The notes under the pieces: generated by a model
The model's input: only the letters and a program-made list of their open reading frames with translations
Databases searched by the model: none
Told to the model about the DNA's origin: nothing
DNA from: Ichthyophis bannanicus
Lineage: Eukaryota; Chordata; Amphibia; Gymnophiona; Ichthyophiidae
Length of the DNA: 64,000 nucleotides
Reading direction: 5' to 3'
NCBI GenBank assembly: GCA_033557465.1
Contig: CM066031.1
Span: 1,441,192,163 to 1,441,256,162, forward strand
In this document: piece after piece, positions 33,499 to 45,514 of the stretch
How the letters are laid out: each line of letters starts with the position of its first letter
How positions within the stretch are numbered: the stretch's first letter is position 1
Program-made: the position numbers and the translations under genes

Positions 33499-35060
33499 AT
33501 ACCAGAGTTCCATTGCACTGTCCTTTTTCATAAAGAGAAGCTACTGCATCCTGCTCATCATTCAATCAAGATATGAGAACAACGATAAAAAGAGCCTGGG
33601 ATATTTTTTTTCAAAGTTGTACATATTGAGTGGGAGCTTATTTTCCTGGTATTAGATTGTAAAACGACATTCTCACTGATGCTAGAAGCTGCCTAAGGTT
33701 CTACTTCCTAGTCCTTTCCCAGCACTAAAAAAATGTAGTATTTCAAATACATTTTAATTGCCCTATAGTACTTTAGAATGTGTGTTAGCTGATGGCATTT
33801 GCCTTGAGTCTTCTAGCATACTTAAGTTATTGTAAACGCTGTTGTAGTTTGGTATTTAATTTTAGTACATTTAAAATTATAATTAGGAGGAAGAGTAAAA
33901 ATTGTCTCTGCAAATTGTGTATTTTTGGTACCTGACAGTAGTAAACAGGCCAGGAATGGGACATCATGTGTTCAGAGGATCTTCTTTGCTGATACACTTG
34001 CAAGGTCATCATTTCCAAAGTACACAGAATAGAAATTGAGCTTAGGAATTTATAAGCAGCGAGTAAGAATTAAGACTGGAAAGAGGTTAACTGCTTAGAA
34101 TACCAAGCAGCCGGGATTTCAAAGATGGTGTGGTTCCAAGGGTTTGATACCACTAGCCTGTAGGTCTTTTTAATGTGTTCATTTAATGGTAATTGCTTTG
34201 GTACCCTTTTTTGCTGGGGGATTGGGTGGGGAAGAGGGCACTGGGAAAGTACGAAACTCATTCCCACTCTATTTTACCATCTTTCCCCCAATGTGGCTAA
34301 GTTCTTTCAGTGCAATATATACTAAGGATTTTTCCCAAAGTAGAAATCTGAATAGAAAAAAATAAAAAATTTGTGCAAATACAAAAATACCCTGCTATAT
34401 AGTTTAGGCTAATATGCCGTTGCAAATCTGTGGGGTGCTTTTCTTCTTTTGGGCATTACTTTCTAGCCATTGTGTTTTAGTACAGTTGGGAGCTATTTCC
34501 TTCTCATCTCTCATTGTGTACTCCCTTTCAGTAAGTATAAAGTAGTTCTGCTAAGCTAACCAGTACTGTATTGAAGTTAACATTCCAAAAGTGCCCTTCA
34601 AAAAAACAGTGGGAAAGTGGCCCTGTATTGCTTGTAGCTGGGTGTGCACAATAACTTTAGAATAGTAAATGAATGTTTTGTAATAGTTGGTTAGGCCTTG
34701 TGGGCTACATGGTTACTACATATCTGCCTTTCTAAACTTCATAGTTTTAACTTTTCAAATCCCTTTAATGCAACATCTTGTTTAGCAAGAAAAGGGACAC
34801 TCCATTGTGAAGATGGGTTCTATAGTAAACCAGAAAATCACATTTTCAGCTGATAGTTACTCTGTAATCAGTTGCCATGCATTTGGTACAGAAGATATAT
34901 GCTGTAATTCATAGTAGAGTATAATTGTAAGACATAGTTACTGTGTATCATGTTCTGTACTTGCCTAGTGACATGTTGTAGAATATTTCACTTATATCCT
35001 GTTTGTATATTTTAGAAAAATTGCATTATATTAATAAAATTGTAGTATTTTCAATGTGTT
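33499..35060 (+). other. rnf138: rnf138 3' UTR with polyadenylation signal
   Basis: Unique AT-rich sequence follows the stop. AATAAA at 35033-35038 is followed by AATGTGTTGGG, a GT-rich element, so cleavage near 35055 is likely. No transposon is recognised within this stretch, in contrast to all flanking sequence. The exact end is inferred. Confidence 0.65.
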
Positions 35061-35657
35061 GGGCCCATTTTTGATGTTTAAAACATCGCAAATGGCTAAG
35101 GTTTCAGGTTATTCTTAGCTTATTGTCTATGTATTACTTCAGAACTAGCTACATAGGTCTGTTTTAAAGCAGGAATCTGTCAAGGCAGCATCTTGGAGGA
35201 CATTTTTTTTTTAAATATCCTATGAAGAGCCTACTATGTGCCTTTACAAAGGGCATTATTGGTTGTCTGGATGCAGTTTTTAAGTCTTGTCCTCACATAC
35301 ACAGTAGAGCCTTGATTCATCTAAGTTATTTTTGGTTGCTAAAGAACAAATAGAAAAATGATAAACAAATTATGTTCTGTTAAATTTTTTTTTATTGGGC
35401 AAAAATTGAAAAACCATGTCTGAAAAAAGATACTTGGAGCATTCTGGAGAAGAGTCACACTAGATACACTATCACCCTTCATTTCACCTACAAACTTGTA
35501 CAACTGTGTGCTTACCTTTTCTAATTGTCTCTAGGTGTCCTCTGATCCAAATATACTTAAGCTGAAGGCTGGTGTAAGGTCTTTTTTAGGGTCAAAGTGC
35601 TAAAGCAGCTGTGTTTGAGGGATATTTCTATAAAGTCATTTTATCATGTGTGAGGAG

Positions 35658-35698
<41 letters not shown>

Positions 35699-35824
35699 AA
35701 ATGGCTCTTAAAAATTAAATTGGCATGAATGTTTGATTCTTTTACTATAGACATTGCCAGGGGTGCAGTCTGGAGAATGGGTGGGGTCATGTGTGTGTTT
35801 TAAAGTATGTTACTCTATGCATGG
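35061..35824. other. Intergenic, with (TA)n(CA)n microsatellite
   Basis: A TA then CA dinucleotide repeat lies at about 35659-35698. Otherwise I see nothing. Confidence 0.7.
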
Positions 35825-35940
35825 ACAGATACGATAACAGCAGCTATGGATGCCACTGAAGACCGAACAGTTTAGGACAATTATCGAGAGGGTCACCATG
35901 TGTTGACACAGACTCAACAGCACTTAACAGCAGCAACAGT
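35825..35940 (+). mobile_element. RTE LINE 3' tail fragment
   Basis: CACTGAAGACCGAACA and GAGAGGGTCACCATG, then AACAGCACTTAACAGCAGCA, match the last about 110 bp of the RTE element ending at 42333 (GACTGAAGACCGAACAC ... CGGCACTTAACAACAACAAC). The copy is 5'-truncated and older. Confidence 0.8.
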
Positions 35941-36174
35941 CAGCTATATGCATACTTGTATGTTCTGTGATACTTACAGCTTGTTCCTCCAGTCCAGTAC
36001 CGTACATCTGGGCAGTCGCCCACCTCCAGCAGCTTGGAGACTAAGCATGCCATCTTTTTGATGACATCAGTACACTTAAGCAGCCGGCTCCTCCTACAAG
36101 CTATGGTAAGCTCAGTCTCCAAGCAGCTGCAGGAAGTGATTCAGGGGTCTGGACTCACTGAAGGGACAACTATG

Positions 36175-36745
36175 TTTGTTTATTAAACTTACTATACCAC
36201 CCATAACAGGACATCTGGGTGGTTTACAAACCAAAACTTAAGAATCATTTTTAAAAAAGCTGCGAGGAAAGGAAAAAACGGCTTTAAAATTTCAAAAGGA
36301 CAGATAAGAGAACTAAGAACAAGTAAGGAGCAGAAAATCGAGGGGGAGGGGAGAGAGGAACAGGAGGAGGGGGGAGGTTGAAGGCAGTGCAGAATAGATG
36401 TTTTTAATTTAACCTTAAAGGTTTTAAAAGAAGATTCTAAGCGGAGGGAAGGGAGCGAGTTCCAGAGATGTGGACCAGGAAAGTAGAAGGCAGAGGAGTG
36501 GGTGGATTCCAGGTGGGCTTGGGATGGGGAAGGAAAGGGTATGCGATTGGCCCGAAGAGAATAGTGAGGTGTATGAAGGCGAACTTGATCGGCAAGGTAA
36601 GGGGGGGTGCTGGAGTGAATGGACCTATGAACAAATATGAGAATCTTGTACTGGACCCGGTAAAAAAAATAGGGAGCCAGTGCAAACGGAAAAGGAGGGG
36701 AGTTATATGTCAAAGCGAGAGGTGTGAGTGGGAAGACGGGCGGCA
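36175..36745 (-). mobile_element. L2/Rex-like LINE 3' fragment
   Basis: The minus-strand frame reads RVQYKILIFVHRSIHSSTPP, PPYLADQV and then PGPHLWNSLPSLRLESSFKT with FKVKLKTSILHCL. This is the C-terminal domain that ends L2/Rex-type RT proteins. The 3' UTR ends with a hairpin-like ACCACCCATA/TGGGTGGT motif near 36198-36226. It is inserted in the left part of DIRS D. Confidence 0.75.
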
Positions 36746-37499
36746 GTATTTTGATTAAGGAGTTAGATTAGGTAGTCTTGGTTTATTTTTGTTTGGGTGT
36801 TTAGAAAAATCGGTGTTGGTCTCAAAAGAAAAAGGGTGTCTGCTGGACTGTAATGCAGCTGGGGGGGGGGAGAAGCAGAGACTAATAAAAGGTGAAGAGT
36901 TTAAAGGGACCCCCTTTCTATCCCCCCCCCCCCACCACCACCACCACCACCACAAAGGAGTGTGGTGCCGGAGAGCCAGAAACCCTGCATATGGCCCCCG
37001 AACTAGTTACGTGGCTCCTCACCCAGTGGAAAGGAAACCAGACCGTTTGCAACCGTGGCTGAAGGTCAGCACTCCCACCTCATCGTGGAAGCCAGGTAAG
37101 GAGGCTGAGCACAAGGCACGGGGGAGAAAGGAAGTGGGGCAGGTTTTTGTTCAGACCAGATAAAGGGGGGAGCTTTGAGGAGTGCGGTAAGCAGTTTTAC
37201 TTTCCCTTGGGCTATCTTTGGCATGCCACCTGCTGGCCACATGGCTGACTTCAGTGTCCTCAGCAGTGTGGTTTTTCACACCATTTTCCCCCCAGATGGT
37301 GCAGAAAACAGTGTAGTAGACAGGCGGCAGGGGGAACTAACAGGATCAGGAGCCCTCATGTGTTTTTTGTTTTGGGATCCCAGGGAGAGGGGGGTTTGGT
37401 CTATATTTTCTAGTCTTAGTATAAAAAAACAAACATAAATTAATCAAACAGATCTGCGGTACACAGACCTGTCTGTCTCCCACAGGCATGGCACCCTAC
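36746..37499. other. DIRS D 5' leader with simple repeats
   Basis: A G run lies at 36861-36870 and a C run with (CAC)n at 36921-36953. No frame is recognisable. It presumably belongs to the 5' part of DIRS D. Confidence 0.4.
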
Positions 37500-38710
37500 A
37501 AGGTAACAATATGTGGAATGTGATGCACAAAGGGGATCAGTCTCTGATTCGGGTATTTGCTGCTGCTGTGATAAGGAAGCCCAGGCAGTGGAGCACAAGA
37601 TGCAGGAGGGAGCTGCAGGTCCAGGAGGTTGTAGTCAGTCCCAGGAGGGGCATAACTTGGCAGGCGAGGAGGTCGTTGCCAGACTGCCTATGCTAGACCC
37701 ATATAATAAGGAGCAAACCCAGACCTTCCACTTCTCAGTGTCGGGGGGGGGGGGGGGCGGCGGCGGCGGGACAGTGGACCCAGGGGATTTTTCACCTGAG
37801 TTTGTCCTTTTGCATAAGGCGTTTTGCATGTGGTAGCGGGGGATATTGGGGCTGGCTACAGCCTTGAAGCATGGCAGAAAAAGGCTGGCAGCAACACAAG
37901 GAATGGAACAGGGTGCAAAGTCAGCCAGTCGGAGGCTGGAGCGAGACTGATGGGAATCGTCTCCACTTTTGGAGGAACCAGATATCCTTGAAGTGGACTG
38001 GGAGGCAGACTTGGAGGAAGGAAAGATACCACAGGAGGAGTCGTCCCGCATAGTCTGGTTATTTTGCCAAGATGAGTTGGTAGTGCTCATGGTAGAGTCC
38101 TTGAAGATGCTGAATATGCAGACAGGTCCCCCCCCTCCCCTCCCCCAGAGAGGACGAGGCATTGGAGGACCTGCTACTCTAGGTGGTTCAGAAGATGCAG
38201 AAGGTGTTCCCTGTGCATGGAGTGGTCAAGCAGATAATCCAGGATGAGTGGGACCTTCCAGAGGCTTGGCTCAGGGGAGAGGACCATAACCCACCTCTAC
38301 CCGCTTCTGGACCAAGAGCGAGAACTACTACGTTCTCCAAAGGTGGATGTGGCGGTAGCTGCTGTTACGAAGAAAACCTCAATTCTGGTGGAGGATAACA
38401 CAGTGCTCAAGAATGGCCAGGACAAAATTGGATACCTTGTTGAAGCAGGCATTTTGATATTAACAAGCTTCAGTTTGTGGAGCTTGGGTGGCCAGAGCAT
38501 GCCTGCGGTGGTCACAGGGAGTCTTGCAGCCAAGTGAGACAGCTCCAGAGGCAGCTTCGTCAGCAGCAAAGCTAGAATTGGGAGAAGCATACCTTGCTTT
38601 CTATGACCTGATTAGGGGTCTGTCAGAGTATGGCCCAGATAGTGGTGGCTCACCACTATCTCTGGCTGTGGAACTGGGCAGCAGATGGCTCTTCCAGAAT
38701 CTGGCTTAGT
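37500..38710 (+). pseudogene. DIRS D gag remnant
   Basis: Frames read EPDILEVDWEADLEE (37970), WLRGEDHN, then LYPLLDQERELLRSPKVDVA with VAAVTKKTSILVEDNTVLKN and GYLVEAGILI (about 38290-38460). The KVDxAVxAVTKKTxxPVExxxxLK block is typical of gag-like proteins of amphibian DIRS-type elements. A G run with (GGC)n is at 37743-37770. Frameshifts are present. Confidence 0.7.
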
Positions 38711-39120
38711 AAGCTGCTCTTTTAAGGGGAAGCTTGTCTTTGGAGCAGACTTGAAGTAGTTGGTGAAAGAGTTAGGGAGACTCCCCCTTTGGGGTCACCC
38801 GAGGGCAAGCAGAAGCAGACCCGCAGTTCCAGCGCATGGTCAGCTATGTGATTTCAGTTGTTTCCGATCTGTGTGTTTTATGCCTTACCAGAGGGGTCAT
38901 TACTCCTCTTGGAATCAGTTTTTGAGGGTTTTGAGAAACGGGGCTATTTTATTTAACATTTCTTATATACTGCCTTTCATGATATCAAAGTGTTTTGATA
39001 TCACTTGGTTTGCAGCTTGTCGTGCTGTGAGGGCTTGTGTGCATCAGTGATGCTGAGAGCTAAACTATCGGTAGTTTAACTACTGGCAGGGTCTCCCAAG
39101 ATGGACAGGTCTCAGCTGAG

Positions 39121-41406
39121 GTGCCAGACGAAGACAAACCACCCATCTGGGCAGCAGCAGAATGGGATAGTGTTGACGGCGGAGGATCACATTTCTGTGA
39201 CAACGGCAACAACACCAAACTTAAACTGCGCGGAAGGAAGGCCCGGCAATCTACTTCTGTATCTTGCCATGAAAACCCAATGGATAGTTACAACAAAACA
39301 AATTGTGCTATGGTGCTGGAAGATGAGACTCCCAGGTCGGAAGGCACTCAACTAGCTACTGGGGAAGAGCTGAAGACTTTTCAGAGTAAAGCCAGCATTT
39401 ATGATGTGGTTGGATCAAAGCCTTCGGGAAGTCTGACTGCTGATGTAGCTGCGCATGAAATGAGAGTCAGAAGCTGTAAAGATGTCTTACACATTGGAAC
39501 ATGGAACGTACGAAGCATGAACCAAGGGAAGTTGGAAGTGGTCAAGAATGAAATGGAACGTGTACAACTTGATCTGTTGGGTGTCAGCGAACTGAAATGG
39601 ACTGGCATCGGGCACTTTGCATCAGATGATCACATGGTCTACTATGCTGGAAATGAAAGACAAAGAAGAAATGGTGTTGCATTTATAATAAAGAAGAAAC
39701 TTGCAAGAACTGTAATGAAATACAATGCAGTCAGCGAACGCTTAATCTCTAGTCGCCTACGAGGATTGCCTATCAACACAACTATAATTCAAGTATATGC
39801 CCCAACAACAGCTGCAGAAGAGAATGAAATTGAAGAGTTCTATGAACAAGTACAAGCTGAAATTGACAGAACATGCAAACAGGATATCCTGATAGTCATG
39901 GGTGACTGGAACGCAAAAGTTGGCAACAAAGAAGAAGGCAAAGTAGTTGGAAAATATGGACTTGGCAACAGAAATGAAGCTGGAGAAAGATTGATAGAAT
40001 TCTGCAAGACCAATGATCTATTCATCTCAAACACCTTCTTTCAGCAACACAAGCGACGACTGTACACATGGACTTCACCCAATGGATTGTATAAAAATCA
40101 AATTGACTACATCTGTGGAAGTCAACGATGGAAAAGCTCTGTAACATCAACAAAGACAAAACCTGGAGCTGACTGTGGTACAGATGATCATCAACTACTA
40201 GTATGCAAACTCAAGCTAAAGTTGAAAAAGAGCAAACCACTCATGAATGCACCAAAATATGACCTTGAGAATATACCACTGGAATTTAAAGACTGCCTGC
40301 AAAATCGATTTGCTGCCTTAGATACAAATGACAGAGCTCCGGAAGAGTTATGGAATGACATCAAGAAGGTTGTGCTGGAAGAAAGCGAGAAGTCTCTACA
40401 AAAGGTGAAAAAGCAAAAACGGCCAAAATGGATGACGGAAGAAACTCTGAAAATTGCCCAGAAACGCAGAGAAGCTAAAGCCAAAGGAGAAAGAAAGACA
40501 ATCGCAGAACTCAACAGAGATTTCCAACGTGCAGCAAGACAGGACAAGGAAAAGTACTACAATGACACTTGCAAGGAAATAGAAGCAGAAACTATTAGAG
40601 GAAGAACAAGATCGGCTTTCCTAAAGCTGCGAGAGTTAAAGAAAAAGTTCCAGCCTCGAATTGGAATGTTACAAGATGCTCAAGGTTCTATGTTGAATGA
40701 TGCTGAGAAGATCAAGAAAAGGTGGAAGGAATATACAGAGTTTTTATATGATAAAGATCAAGTGGACCAACAGGCGTTTCAACCTATACCTTATGATCAG
40801 GAACCATTGGTGATGAAAGAAGAAGTTGAAGCAGCATTGAAAGCCTTATCAAAGAACAAAGCACCAGGCATTGATAGCATTCCCATAGAAGTATTGCAGC
40901 AATCTGATGCAGCTGTTACCGTACTTACAAGACTCTGCCAAGAAATATGGAAGACAACATCATGGCCAACTGACTGGAAAAGATCTGTGTTTATACCAAT
41001 ACTAAAGAAAGGTGATCCAACTGACTGTGGAAATTATCGCACAATCGCTCTGATCCCACATGCCAGCAAGATTCTACTGAAGATTATTCAAAAGAGACTA
41101 CAGCCATACCTAGAACAAGAACTACCTGAAGTGCAAGCAGGGTTCAGGAAAGGGCGAGGAACGAGAGACATCATTGCGGATGTGAGATGGATCCTTGAAA
41201 AGACTAAAGAATACCAAAAGGATATCTATTTGTGCTTTATCGACTCTAGCAAGGCTTTTGACTGTGTAAACCATGAGAAACTCTGGGCCACATTAAGAAG
41301 CATGGGTATACCAGAACACCTGCTCGTTCTCTTGCGTAATCTGTACATTGATCAAGAAGCAACAGTTCGAACGGAACAAGGAGAGAAACAGAATGGTTTA
41401 AAATAA
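39121..41406 (+). CDS. RTE endonuclease-reverse transcriptase, first part
   Basis: There are 761 codons. An apurinic/apyrimidinic endonuclease spans residues about 124-370: HIGTWNVRSMNQGKLEVV, GVSELKWTG, IVMGDWNAKVG and DDHQLLVCKL. A basic linker follows at 420-560. RT begins near 570, with LSKNKAPGIDSIPIEVL, GNYRTIALIPHASK, GFRKGRGTRDIIADV and LCFIDSSKAFDCVNHEKLWA (motif A, Asp present). The residue pattern is that of the BovB group of RTE elements. The frame breaks near 41384 where two extra bases shift it, and motif C follows in the next frame (41508 on). About 120 residues precede the endonuclease. Their start is uncertain because the Met at 39121 is simply the first in frame. Confidence 0.92.
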   Translation: MPDEDKPPIWAAAEWDSVDGGGSHFCDNGNNTKLKLRGRKARQSTSVSCHENPMDSYNKTNCAMVLEDETPRSEGTQLATGEELKTFQSKASIYDVVGSKPSGSLTADVAAHEMRVRSCKDVLHIGTWNVRSMNQGKLEVVKNEMERVQLDLLGVSELKWTGIGHFASDDHMVYYAGNERQRRNGVAFIIKKKLARTVMKYNAVSERLISSRLRGLPINTTIIQVYAPTTAAEENEIEEFYEQVQAEIDRTCKQDILIVMGDWNAKVGNKEEGKVVGKYGLGNRNEAGERLIEFCKTNDLFISNTFFQQHKRRLYTWTSPNGLYKNQIDYICGSQRWKSSVTSTKTKPGADCGTDDHQLLVCKLKLKLKKSKPLMNAPKYDLENIPLEFKDCLQNRFAALDTNDRAPEELWNDIKKVVLEESEKSLQKVKKQKRPKWMTEETLKIAQKRREAKAKGERKTIAELNRDFQRAARQDKEKYYNDTCKEIEAETIRGRTRSAFLKLRELKKKFQPRIGMLQDAQGSMLNDAEKIKKRWKEYTEFLYDKDQVDQQAFQPIPYDQEPLVMKEEVEAALKALSKNKAPGIDSIPIEVLQQSDAAVTVLTRLCQEIWKTTSWPTDWKRSVFIPILKKGDPTDCGNYRTIALIPHASKILLKIIQKRLQPYLEQELPEVQAGFRKGRGTRDIIADVRWILEKTKEYQKDIYLCFIDSSKAFDCVNHEKLWATLRSMGIPEHLLVLLRNLYIDQEATVRTEQGEKQNGLK

Positions 41407-42317
41407 GCAAAGGTGTAAGACAAGGCTGCATACTTTCCCCCTACCTGTTTAATTTATATGCAGAACAAATCATCAGAGAAGCAGGACTGTATGAAGACAA
41501 CAGAGGTGTGAAGATTGGTGGAAGACTCATCAACAACCTTCGCTATGCTGATGATACCACATTACTGGCTGAAGGTGAAGATGATCTGAAACATTTGCTT
41601 CTCACAATCAAAGAACATAGTCTCAAAATGGGCCTGCACCTTAATGTAAAGAAGACAAAGATCATGACAACTGGCATAATCAACAGGTTCATTGTTGAAG
41701 GAGAAGAAATTGAAATCGTGAACAACTTTAACCTACTTGGATCAACTATCAATAAAGAAGCAACAAGCAGTCAAGAAATCAGACGACGCATTGCTCTTGG
41801 CAGAATGGCTATGAAAGACCTAGATAAGATTCTCAAGAGCAGAGATGTCTCTCTCCATACAAAGATTCGACTTGTTCAAGCCATGGTCTTTTCAATAACA
41901 TCATATGGATGTGAAAGCTGGACAGTGAAAAAGACAGACAGGAAGAAAATTGATGCCTTTGAATTATGGTGCTGGCGGCGAATACTGTGTATACCATGGA
42001 CTGCCCGAAGAACAAACCAGTCGGTACTAGAAGAGATCAAACCTAAGCTTTCTTTAGAAGCTCAGATGACAAGACTTCGACTTTCATACTTCGGACACAT
42101 CATGCGAAGAGAGAGATCATTAGAGAAAGACATCATGCTTAGCAAGATAGAAGGTCAACGCAAAAGAGGAAGGCCAGCAATGAGATGGATTGCTACAATA
42201 ACAGCAGCTACGGGTACCAGTCTGTCAACAATGAGCTGCCTGACTGAAGACCGAACACAATTTAGGATAGCTATCCAGAGGGTCGCCATGAGTCGACTCC
42301 GACTCGACGGCACTTAA
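41400..42317 (+). CDS. RTE reverse transcriptase, second part after frameshift
   Basis: Continuing in the shifted frame, WFKISKGVRQGCILSPYLFN (motif B region) is followed by NNLRYADDTTLLAEG, with the YADD catalytic motif intact. The C-terminal domain has CESWTVKKTDRKKIDAFELW, CWRRILCIPWTARRTNQSVL and RRERSLEKDIML, all standard for RTE/BovB proteins. The stop is at 42315-42317. The tail (AAC)n follows after 13 bp. Apart from the frameshift I see no in-frame stop, so decay is slight. Confidence 0.92.
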   Translation, partial: KISKGVRQGCILSPYLFNLYAEQIIREAGLYEDNRGVKIGGRLINNLRYADDTTLLAEGEDDLKHLLLTIKEHSLKMGLHLNVKKTKIMTTGIINRFIVEGEEIEIVNNFNLLGSTINKEATSSQEIRRRIALGRMAMKDLDKILKSRDVSLHTKIRLVQAMVFSITSYGCESWTVKKTDRKKIDAFELWCWRRILCIPWTARRTNQSVLEEIKPKLSLEAQMTRLRLSYFGHIMRRERSLEKDIMLSKIEGQRKRGRPAMRWIATITAATGTSLSTMSCLTEDRTQFRIAIQRVAMSRLRLDGT

Positions 42318-42689
42318 CAACAACAACAACAACATATACTGCCTTTCATGATATCAAAGTGTTTTACATTGAACAAACTGAAATTACATTGAACAGGGCA
42401 TTATAACTTGGAGATAACTATTTTACAGGGAACATGGGCAATGGAGGGTTAAGTGGCTTGCCCAAGACCACAAGGACTGGAAACCCCAGTCCTTCCGGCT
42501 CAAGTTTGCTGTCCTCTAGTGGGATTTGAACCCCTGACCTTCCGGCCTGAGGTAACTTGCCCCAACCACTAGGCTGTGCCTCCCTACAGTGCCTTGATGT
42601 CCTTGGGGCCTAAAAAGTCACAATGAAATGAGAAGAGCCAAGGTAGCGGTTCAGCCCGTAGGAGGTCTGCTGTGGGAGTTCTATCCTGT

Positions 42690-45500
42690 GTGGGCCCAGA
42701 TCACCTCTGACCATTGAGTGTTAGAGGTCATCCAAGATGGCTATGCCTTAACGTTTACAAGACCGCTATGTCTGTCCTTCGTGCAGTCGCCTCGCAAGGC
42801 ACATGGCAAGGTTGTGGCAGGCAACACTACTCTGGAGCATCTTCTTCAGCTGTGGGTAGTGTTGTCTGTCCCCAAAGACCAGCACGGTTTGGTTTGGTAC
42901 TCAAATTTATTTCATGGTGCCCAAAAAGGACTGCTCTTTTTTTCAACCTATTCTCGACCACGAGCATAAACTGGTGTCTGAGGGTCCTCTGGTTTCATAT
43001 AGACATTGCAGTCAATCATAGTGGCAGTGTGAGAAGGGGAGTTTTTGACATCCCCCGATTTCACGGAAGTGTATTTACACATTCATATTCATCCACAACA
43101 CCAGCAGGTTCTCTGGTTTGTGGTACCCAGGGGGCATTTTCAGTTCTGAGCATTGCTGTTCAGGTTAGCAACAGCTCCCTGTACCTTCACCAAGGTAATG
43201 GTGGTAATGGCAGTGGCATTCCGCAAGGAGGGGATCCTTGTGCATCCTTATCTGACTGACTAGCTCATACAGGCAAAGTCAAAGGAGGAAAGTGACCAGG
43301 CTGTGTGGTGGTGTTCCTGCAGCAGCTCAGGTGGGTGATCAATGTGCCTAAGAGCTGTTTGGTGCCAGCCCAGGAGCTCAAGTACCTCGGGGTGCATTTC
43401 AATACCTTGGGCAGAAAGGTGTTCCTTCTGGTGCAACAGGCACAAGGGCTGCGGCAACTGGTGTGGCAATTCCTGGAGCTGAAGACCATGGCAGCAACTC
43501 TCAATCTCATGCCATGGGTGAGAGCACACATGTATCCATTACAGAGAGCACTGCTAGACAGGTGGTTGCATCAGCATCATCCATTGTCATCAGTTCTCCT
43601 GTCTGGCGGACGCTAGACAATCTGGCCCTGGCCCTGGCCCTGGCCCTGTCCAGAGAAATTAGCAGCAGGGATGCTTCTCAAATCCCATGATGGATTCTGA
43701 TGACAGATGTAAGTCTGACAGGCTGGGGGGCTCACTGCGAATGACACATTGCTTAGGGGCAGTGGACCCAGCAGGAGGATGGGTTGGCTCGCATAAACAG
43801 GCTTGAAATGCGAATGGTTGTCCTGTGGTTTCAGAGTTTTTGTCCCTGGTCACAAAGAAAGGCGGTCTGGGTTTTCTTGGACAACGTGACCACTGTGGTC
43901 TATGTTGATTGACAAGGGAGCATGAGTTTGGAGGAAGAGGAAGAGGCAGAGGAGTTCCTGACATGGGCAGAACAGCATCTTCAAGCGCTATCTGCAGCGC
44001 ACATTGTGAGAACTCAGAACATGACGGCAGACTAACTGAGCCAAGTGCATGTGGACCCTGGGAAATGGTCCCTTTGTCACAAGATCTTCTTGCAGGTAGT
44101 CAGAAGATGGGGCAAGCCAATCATGGATCTCATAGCGACATTTGCAACAGCCAAGTCTAACTCTTTTTTTTTTTCTTCCTTTCTTTCAGAAGAAGAAGGA
44201 GAGAACGGATGTCAGAGGGCCTGGGTGCCTTGGTGCAGAGGTGGCCCATGGAAGGTATCCTCTGTTTCCCTCTTGGGCACTTGTAGGCTGTGCCATGCAG
44301 CGGATTGAGGCTCTCGGGGGGACTGGTTATTCTGATTGCCCCGGATTGGCCTTGATGCCTGTGGTATGGCAACCTGGTGCAGCTGAAGGTGGATCAGCCG
44401 TGGCATCTGCTGGTCAGGAGTGATCTCTTGACCCAGGGGTGAGTTCAGATGCCTCAGATGGATTGGTTCTCGCTTATAGCATGGCTCTTGAAAGGGCGAG
44501 GTTGTTGAAGCGTGGCTTTTAGAATAAAGTGATAGCAACCTTGCTGAAGGTTTGGAAAAGGTCTACTTTGCTTTCCTATAGCTGCATCTGGTGCATTTTT
44601 TGAGGCTTCGTGTGGAGATACAATATCAGCTGTTTATTAGCTACCATACCAGACAAGTTAGCCTTTTTGCAGTCGGGATTGGAGAAGGGCTTGGCCTCAA
44701 GTTCCTTGCAGGTGCAAGTGACAGCCATCTCTTGTTGGGGCAGAGTCCAGGGGGTGGTGTTGGGGATACACCCAAATGTGGTGCATTTTCTGAGTGTGGT
44801 ATAACACCTCCGTCCTCTGAGGTGGTCCATTGAACCTCCTTGGAATCTCAATTTGGTATTGACAGTGTGGACAAGGGAGCCTTTTGAGCCTCTAAGTGTC
44901 TCCTTGCTGAAGGACTTGACTCTTAAGACAGTATTTTTGGTGGCAATTTGCTTGGCCCGGAGAATTTTGGAGCTGCAGGCTCTTTCCTGCAGGGAGCCAA
45001 TCCTTTCCGCCCAAGATCGTATCGTCGGCTCATTTGAATCGCTGTTTGTTTTTCCTACCGGTGCTTGTGAGTGATCGAGAGGGGGGGTGCAGATACACAG
45101 CTGTGCCTGCTAGATAGGAAAAGACTTTTGCAGAGCTATTTAGAGGGCAGCTCCGTTCCATAAATCAGATCGCGTGTTTGATTTGATCTGATCTGGGGGG
45201 GCTTGCAAAGGTGAGGCAGCGGCCAAGGCCTCAGTTTTGCGGTGGATTAGAGAGGCTATTGCGTCAGCCTATGTGTTGAAGGAAAAGCTGATGCTAGTGG
45301 GCCTGCAGGCTCATTCGACCAGATCTCAAACAGCCTTGTGGGCAGAATATAGTTTGGTTCTGCTGGCAGAGAGTTGTAGAACAGCCACGTGATCCTCCCT
45401 TCATACTTTTACAAAACAATATTATCTGGATGTTCAGGTGGCGGGGTGTACCATATTCAGGGTGGCAGTCCTTCAGGCTGGAAGCGCAGGTCCCTCCCAT
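42690..45500 (+). pseudogene. DIRS D RT, RNase H and recombinase remnants
   Basis: RT frames read VLEVIQDGYALTFTRPL (42718), then SPDFTEVYLHIHIHPQHQ (motif A with Asp; 43050) and RWVINVPKSCLVPAQELKYL (43325). RNase H follows with ILMTDVSLTGWGAHCE (about 43690; TDxS). The recombinase part contains RRILELQALSCREP (44955) and, near 45230-45420, RWIREAIASAYV-like and IQ/STRSQTALWAEYS-like remnants of the catalytic HSTR box. Stops are frequent. A five-fold GGCCCT repeat lies at 43622-43650. Confidence 0.68.
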
Positions 45501-45514
45501 TGATAGAACTGCTC

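Larger units (their letters stand above)
38997..42333 (+). mobile_element. Near-intact RTE (BovB-like) LINE with 32-bp TSD
   Basis: The element is 3,337 bp and ends in CGGCACTTAAC(AAC)n. A perfect 32-bp duplication (38965-38996 and 42334-42365, starting ATATACTGCC and ending AAGTGTTTT) flanks it. It carries one long ORF broken by a single frameshift near 41384. Length and organisation match full-length RTE elements. Confidence 0.92.
38957..42588 (-). mobile_element. tRNA-derived SINE split by an RTE insertion
   Basis: The 3' tail of a minus-strand SINE lies at 38957-38996. The rest, including the duplicated tail, lies at 42334-42588 and ends in the tRNA-like head (reverse complement GGGTTCAAATCCCACTAGAG and CCTAGTGGTTGGGGC). 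The sequence is nearly the same as the SINE at 8411-8678. The RTE occupies the space between. Confidence 0.88.
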
